Assembly: GCA_963725655.1 (NCBI GenBank)
Contig: CAVRYY010000003.1
Coordinates: forward strand, 806,001 to 870,000
DNA from: CAVRXT01 sp963725655
GTDB lineage: Bacteria; Acidobacteriota; Terriglobia; Acidiferrales; UBA7541
Direction: 5' to 3'
Length of the DNA: 64,000 nucleotides
Shown here: positions 61,756 to 64,000 of the stretch, piece by piece
Numbering within the stretch: the first letter of the stretch is position 1
Layout of the letters: each line of letters opens with the position of its first letter
The notes under the pieces: generated by a model
The model's database searches: none
Seen by the model: the letters and a program-made list of their open reading frames with translations, nothing else
What the model was told of the DNA's origin: nothing
Position numbers and translations under genes: made by a program

Positions 61756-62811
61756 ATGGATATTCGTGAGATTGCCAAGCGCGCGAAAGTTTCTATTGCT
61801 ACCGTTTCGCGCACCATCAATGGGGTGCCCACGGTGGCCCCGCACCTCTCGAAACGCGTGCTGCGAGTGGTGGAGGAAATCGGGTATTACCCGAACACCC
61901 AGGCGCGCGCCCTGGTTTCCGGCCGCAGCCGCATTTTTGGGTTGATCGTATCGGAAATCACCAATCCGTTTTTCCCCGAAATCGCCCAGGTCTTCGAAGA
62001 AATCGCGGTGGAAAACAATTACGAAATATTGATCACCTCCACCGGCAAGGACCCTAAGCGCATGGCTCACTCGGTGCGGCGCATGATCGAACGCCGGGTG
62101 GAAGGCGTGGCAGTGGTTACGTTTGGTATGGAAGAAGGGTTGTTCGACGATCTGATATTCCGCAACGTTCCCCTGGTATTTATCGACGTCGGTCCGCAAC
62201 TGCCGCGTATCAGCAACATCCGCATCGATTACCTGCAGGGACTGCGCCAGGCCGTCCAGCACCTCGCCGCGCTGCGCCACGAACGCATCGCCTTCATCTC
62301 CGGTCCGCTGTCGCTGAAATCCGCGGCGGCCCGCCAGCACGCATTCTTGCAGTCCATGGAAGAGATCGGTCTGGTGGTCGAACCGGAATGCCTGGTGGAA
62401 GGTACGCACACGTTGGAAGGCGGTATGGAGGCCATGGAAAAGCTTCTGGAACTGCATCGCCCGCCGACCGCGGTGATTTGCTCGAACGACATGACTGGCA
62501 TCGGCGTCATGCGCAAAAGCTACGAAGTGGGCATCCAGATTCCGCGGGATTTTTCAGTAGTGGGCTTCGACGACATCAAGCTGGCGCAGTTCGTCACCCC
62601 GCCGCTGACCACCGTGCGCATGTCGCAGAGCGAAATCGCGCGCCTGGCCTTCACCGCATTGATCACCGAGGTGCGGCGGAAAACACCCTTGCCCGACGGC
62701 AGCGAATACCTCTTGCACACCGAGCTGGTATTGCGGAATTCCACCGCACTGGCGCCCGAATCGCTGGCTCGCGGCTTGAAGAAAACAGCTCCGCCCTCCC
62801 GAAAATCCTGA
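61756..62811 (+). CDS. LacI-family transcriptional regulator
   Basis: A 351-residue repressor-type regulator. Residues 2-24 form the LacI helix-turn-helix (DIREIAKRAKVSIATVSRTI) and residues about 25-55 the hinge (NGVPTVAPHLSKRVLRVVEE; YYPNTQARALVSGRS). The effector domain of periplasmic-binding type fills the rest (IFGLIVSEITNPFFPEIAQ; AVICSNDMTGIGVMRKSYEV; FSVVGFDDIKLAQFVTPPLT). GGAG lies 7 bases before the ATG. The ligand is unknown; the polysaccharide genes upstream are possible targets but nothing in the sequence proves it. Confidence 0.92.
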   Translation: MDIREIAKRAKVSIATVSRTINGVPTVAPHLSKRVLRVVEEIGYYPNTQARALVSGRSRIFGLIVSEITNPFFPEIAQVFEEIAVENNYEILITSTGKDPKRMAHSVRRMIERRVEGVAVVTFGMEEGLFDDLIFRNVPLVFIDVGPQLPRISNIRIDYLQGLRQAVQHLAALRHERIAFISGPLSLKSAAARQHAFLQSMEEIGLVVEPECLVEGTHTLEGGMEAMEKLLELHRPPTAVICSNDMTGIGVMRKSYEVGIQIPRDFSVVGFDDIKLAQFVTPPLTTVRMSQSEIARLAFTALITEVRRKTPLPDGSEYLLHTELVLRNSTALAPESLARGLKKTAPPSRKS

Positions 62812-62817
62812 ACTTTG

Positions 62818-62834
62818 GCCGCCTGGGCGGCGGC
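62818..62834. terminator. GC hairpin after the LacI-type regulator
   Basis: GCCGCC (62818-62823) pairs with GGCGGC (62829-62834) around a 5-base loop, 7 bases after the stop codon. A second, larger inverted pair follows at about 62,853-62,902 (GTTTCGC / GCGAAAC). Both lie between convergent genes; neither has a T-tract. Confidence 0.4.
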
Positions 62835-62905
62835 TAAGGCCCCTCTGAAAGCCAGTTTCGCCTGCAGGCAGCCGCGCCGCGGGGGAACCGCGAAACGGCA
62901 CTGCC

Positions 62906-63250
62906 TCATCGGAAGCCGGCGAGTGCGCTTCGTTCGTCGGAATAAATATCGAATACGGTGTAGAGCTTGGTGATCTGCAGCAGGTCGTGGACGCGGCGGG
63001 TGAGATTCAGCAGTTTGAGTTCTCCGTTGCCGGCGCGGGAAGTGGTAAACGCGCTCACCAACTCGCCGATTCCGGAGCTGTCGATATAATCCACATCTTC
63101 GAGGTTCAGGATCACCTTCAGTTGGCCGGTCCGGGTGAGGTCGCGCAACATTTCCCGGAGCGTCGCGCTTCCATCTCCCAAGGTGATGCGGCCGCTTAGA
63201 TCGACGATCGTGATGTCACCCACTTGGCGCGGCGTTCCTTGCAGCTTCAT
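62906..63250 (-). CDS. STAS-domain anti-anti-sigma factor
   Basis: A 114-residue STAS protein of the SpoIIAA/RsbV type. The ATG at 63250 follows GGGGAG by about ten bases. It carries the strand/helix pattern VGDITIVDLSGRITLGDGSA, then LKVILNLEDVDYIDSSGIGE with the acceptor Ser (the second Ser of DSSG) where the partner kinase would phosphorylate. It would free a sigma factor or regulator by binding an anti-sigma kinase when unphosphorylated. The RsbW-like kinase gene lies 74 bases upstream on the same strand. Confidence 0.92.
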   Translation of the reverse strand: MKLQGTPRQVGDITIVDLSGRITLGDGSATLREMLRDLTRTGQLKVILNLEDVDYIDSSGIGELVSAFTTSRAGNGELKLLNLTRRVHDLLQITKLYTVFDIYSDERSALAGFR

Positions 63251-63324
63251 AGCAGCAATCTCCCCTCTTCGATTACGGTGCAGGCGCAGGCGCAACACCG
63301 GCGTATGGCCGGCCCGACCCCAGC

Positions 63325-63768
63325 TTAATTCTTGGGCGCTACTTTAGCGGGATAGTTCTTAGCCATCACCAATTCGGCTCCGCCCGTTTCCCCGCGCTGT
63401 ACTTTGAATTCATCCATGAAAGACTTCATCAAGAAAAGCCCGCGGCCCGACGTGCGCATCAGGTTCTCTTCGGCCAGCGGATCGGGTACTTCGCCCATAT
63501 CGAACCCGTCGCCCTGGTCGATGATCCGGATGACCATTCTTTTTTCTTCCAGCTCGACCTTCAGAAAAAGCTTGCGGCCACGGTCCTGCTGATTCCCATA
63601 ATTATACGCGTTGATCACGCCTTCGCGCACCGACATGCCGATCTTATGCAGGTCTTCTTCGTCGAAGCCGGCGGCTTCGGCCACGCGCATGACGATGCTC
63701 TCAGCCAAGTCCACGCTGTCCAGCACAGTCTCGAGCGTTACTTCGATTCGTTTGGGTTCGGACGGCAT
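63325..63768 (-). CDS. RsbW-like anti-sigma kinase (HATPase_c)
   Basis: A 147-residue GHKL-type ATP-binding protein of the RsbW/SpoIIAB class. The N box (VREGVINAYNYGN) carries the Asn residues, DQGDGFDMGE is the G1 box, and RTSGRGLFLMKSFMDEF the G2 region. Such proteins phosphorylate a STAS protein and inhibit a sigma factor. The ATG at 63768 is chosen from the family N-terminus (RIEVTLETVLDSVDLAESIV); a TTG at 63792 would add 8 residues. The adjacent STAS gene completes a partner-switching pair, but no sigma factor is next to it in this window. Confidence 0.9.
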   Translation of the reverse strand: MPSEPKRIEVTLETVLDSVDLAESIVMRVAEAAGFDEEDLHKIGMSVREGVINAYNYGNQQDRGRKLFLKVELEEKRMVIRIIDQGDGFDMGEVPDPLAEENLMRTSGRGLFLMKSFMDEFKVQRGETGGAELVMAKNYPAKVAPKN

Positions 63769-64000
63769 ATTTGACCGAATGAGCCTCGCCAATTGGCAAA
63801 AGAGTCCTGTATCCGTAGCACAGCGCCTCCACCGAAGTCAACGTTCCATCCCGGCACACCTCGGTGCACGGGTGTCCGCCGGTCGGCATCGGCACCCACT
63901 GTTTCGACGCAGTTGGGCGCGAAAACGGTTCCGTCCACGGCGTCTTTTCTAGTGGCATCTTAAGCAATTTTGGGGCCTCGCCGCCAGGGACGGCAGCGAC
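63769..64000. other. Gene-free window end
   Basis: No supported gene. Short open frames on both strands here lack ribosome sites and family features. It probably contains the promoter of the STAS/kinase pair. Confidence 0.3.

Noticed and set aside
63701..63967. An 88-codon frame antisense near the window end
   Set aside because: It overlaps the start of the RsbW-like gene, has no domain and no ribosome site.

Overview
The window looks like a piece of an Acidobacteriota chromosome (inference). It is GC-rich with dense genes. It carries four proteins of the acidobacterial VWFA-related type, an alternative complex III linked to an A2-type caa3 oxidase, several secreted S9/M28 peptidases, Hanks-type Ser/Thr kinases with TolB/TPR modules, and an ECF sigma/anti-sigma pair. 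I saw no rRNA, tRNA, CRISPR array, intact insertion sequence or phage gene.

Region 1 (1-12,140, minus strand) is one tightly overlapping respiratory operon. Its order of transcription is actC, actA, actB, actD, actE, actF, a small membrane protein, a SCO copper chaperone, ctaC (with fused cytochrome c), ctaD and ctaE, the last cut by the window edge. Together they would oxidise quinol through alternative complex III and pass electrons to the caa3 oxidase.

Region 2 (12,486-17,924) holds msrA, a four-gene operon (two small membrane proteins, one LiaF-like, then a LytS-type kinase and a LytTR regulator), a 1-kb gene-free stretch with dispersed repeats and palindromes, and a polytopic membrane protein.

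Region 3 (18,140-28,750) has a secreted S9 peptidase, a decayed C-terminal gene fragment, three VWFA-related proteins, a soluble transhydrogenase-like flavoprotein and a VOC protein. Region 4 (28,861-40,719) is regulatory: two adjacent Ser/Thr kinases, a DUF6569-like protein divergent from an ECF sigma factor with its anti-sigma factor, then a tandem duplicate of secreted esterases and inorganic pyrophosphatase.

Region 5 (40,736-52,421) is mixed housekeeping and secreted functions: a hotdog thioesterase, DinB protein, second S9 peptidase, TPR protein, M28 peptidase, deoxynucleoside kinase, coiled-coil membrane protein, fourth VWFA-related protein, retropepsin-PDZ protein and a GlcG/HbpS-like protein. 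Region 6 (52,501-64,000) has a Lon-like protease with a degenerate P-loop, an AI-2E-type permease, a second DinB protein, a 1,125-residue GH18-like/CE4/GT2 fusion divergent from a GT39-type transferase, a LacI regulator, and a STAS/RsbW-type pair.

The most unusual items are the three-domain exopolysaccharide protein (56,701-60,078), the sigma factor whose anti-sigma partner ends in a BNR-like sensor domain (35,327-37,556), the rearranged act gene order, the repeats in the 16.2-16.5 kb gap, and several genes whose -10 boxes sit so close to the start codon that leaderless transcripts are likely.
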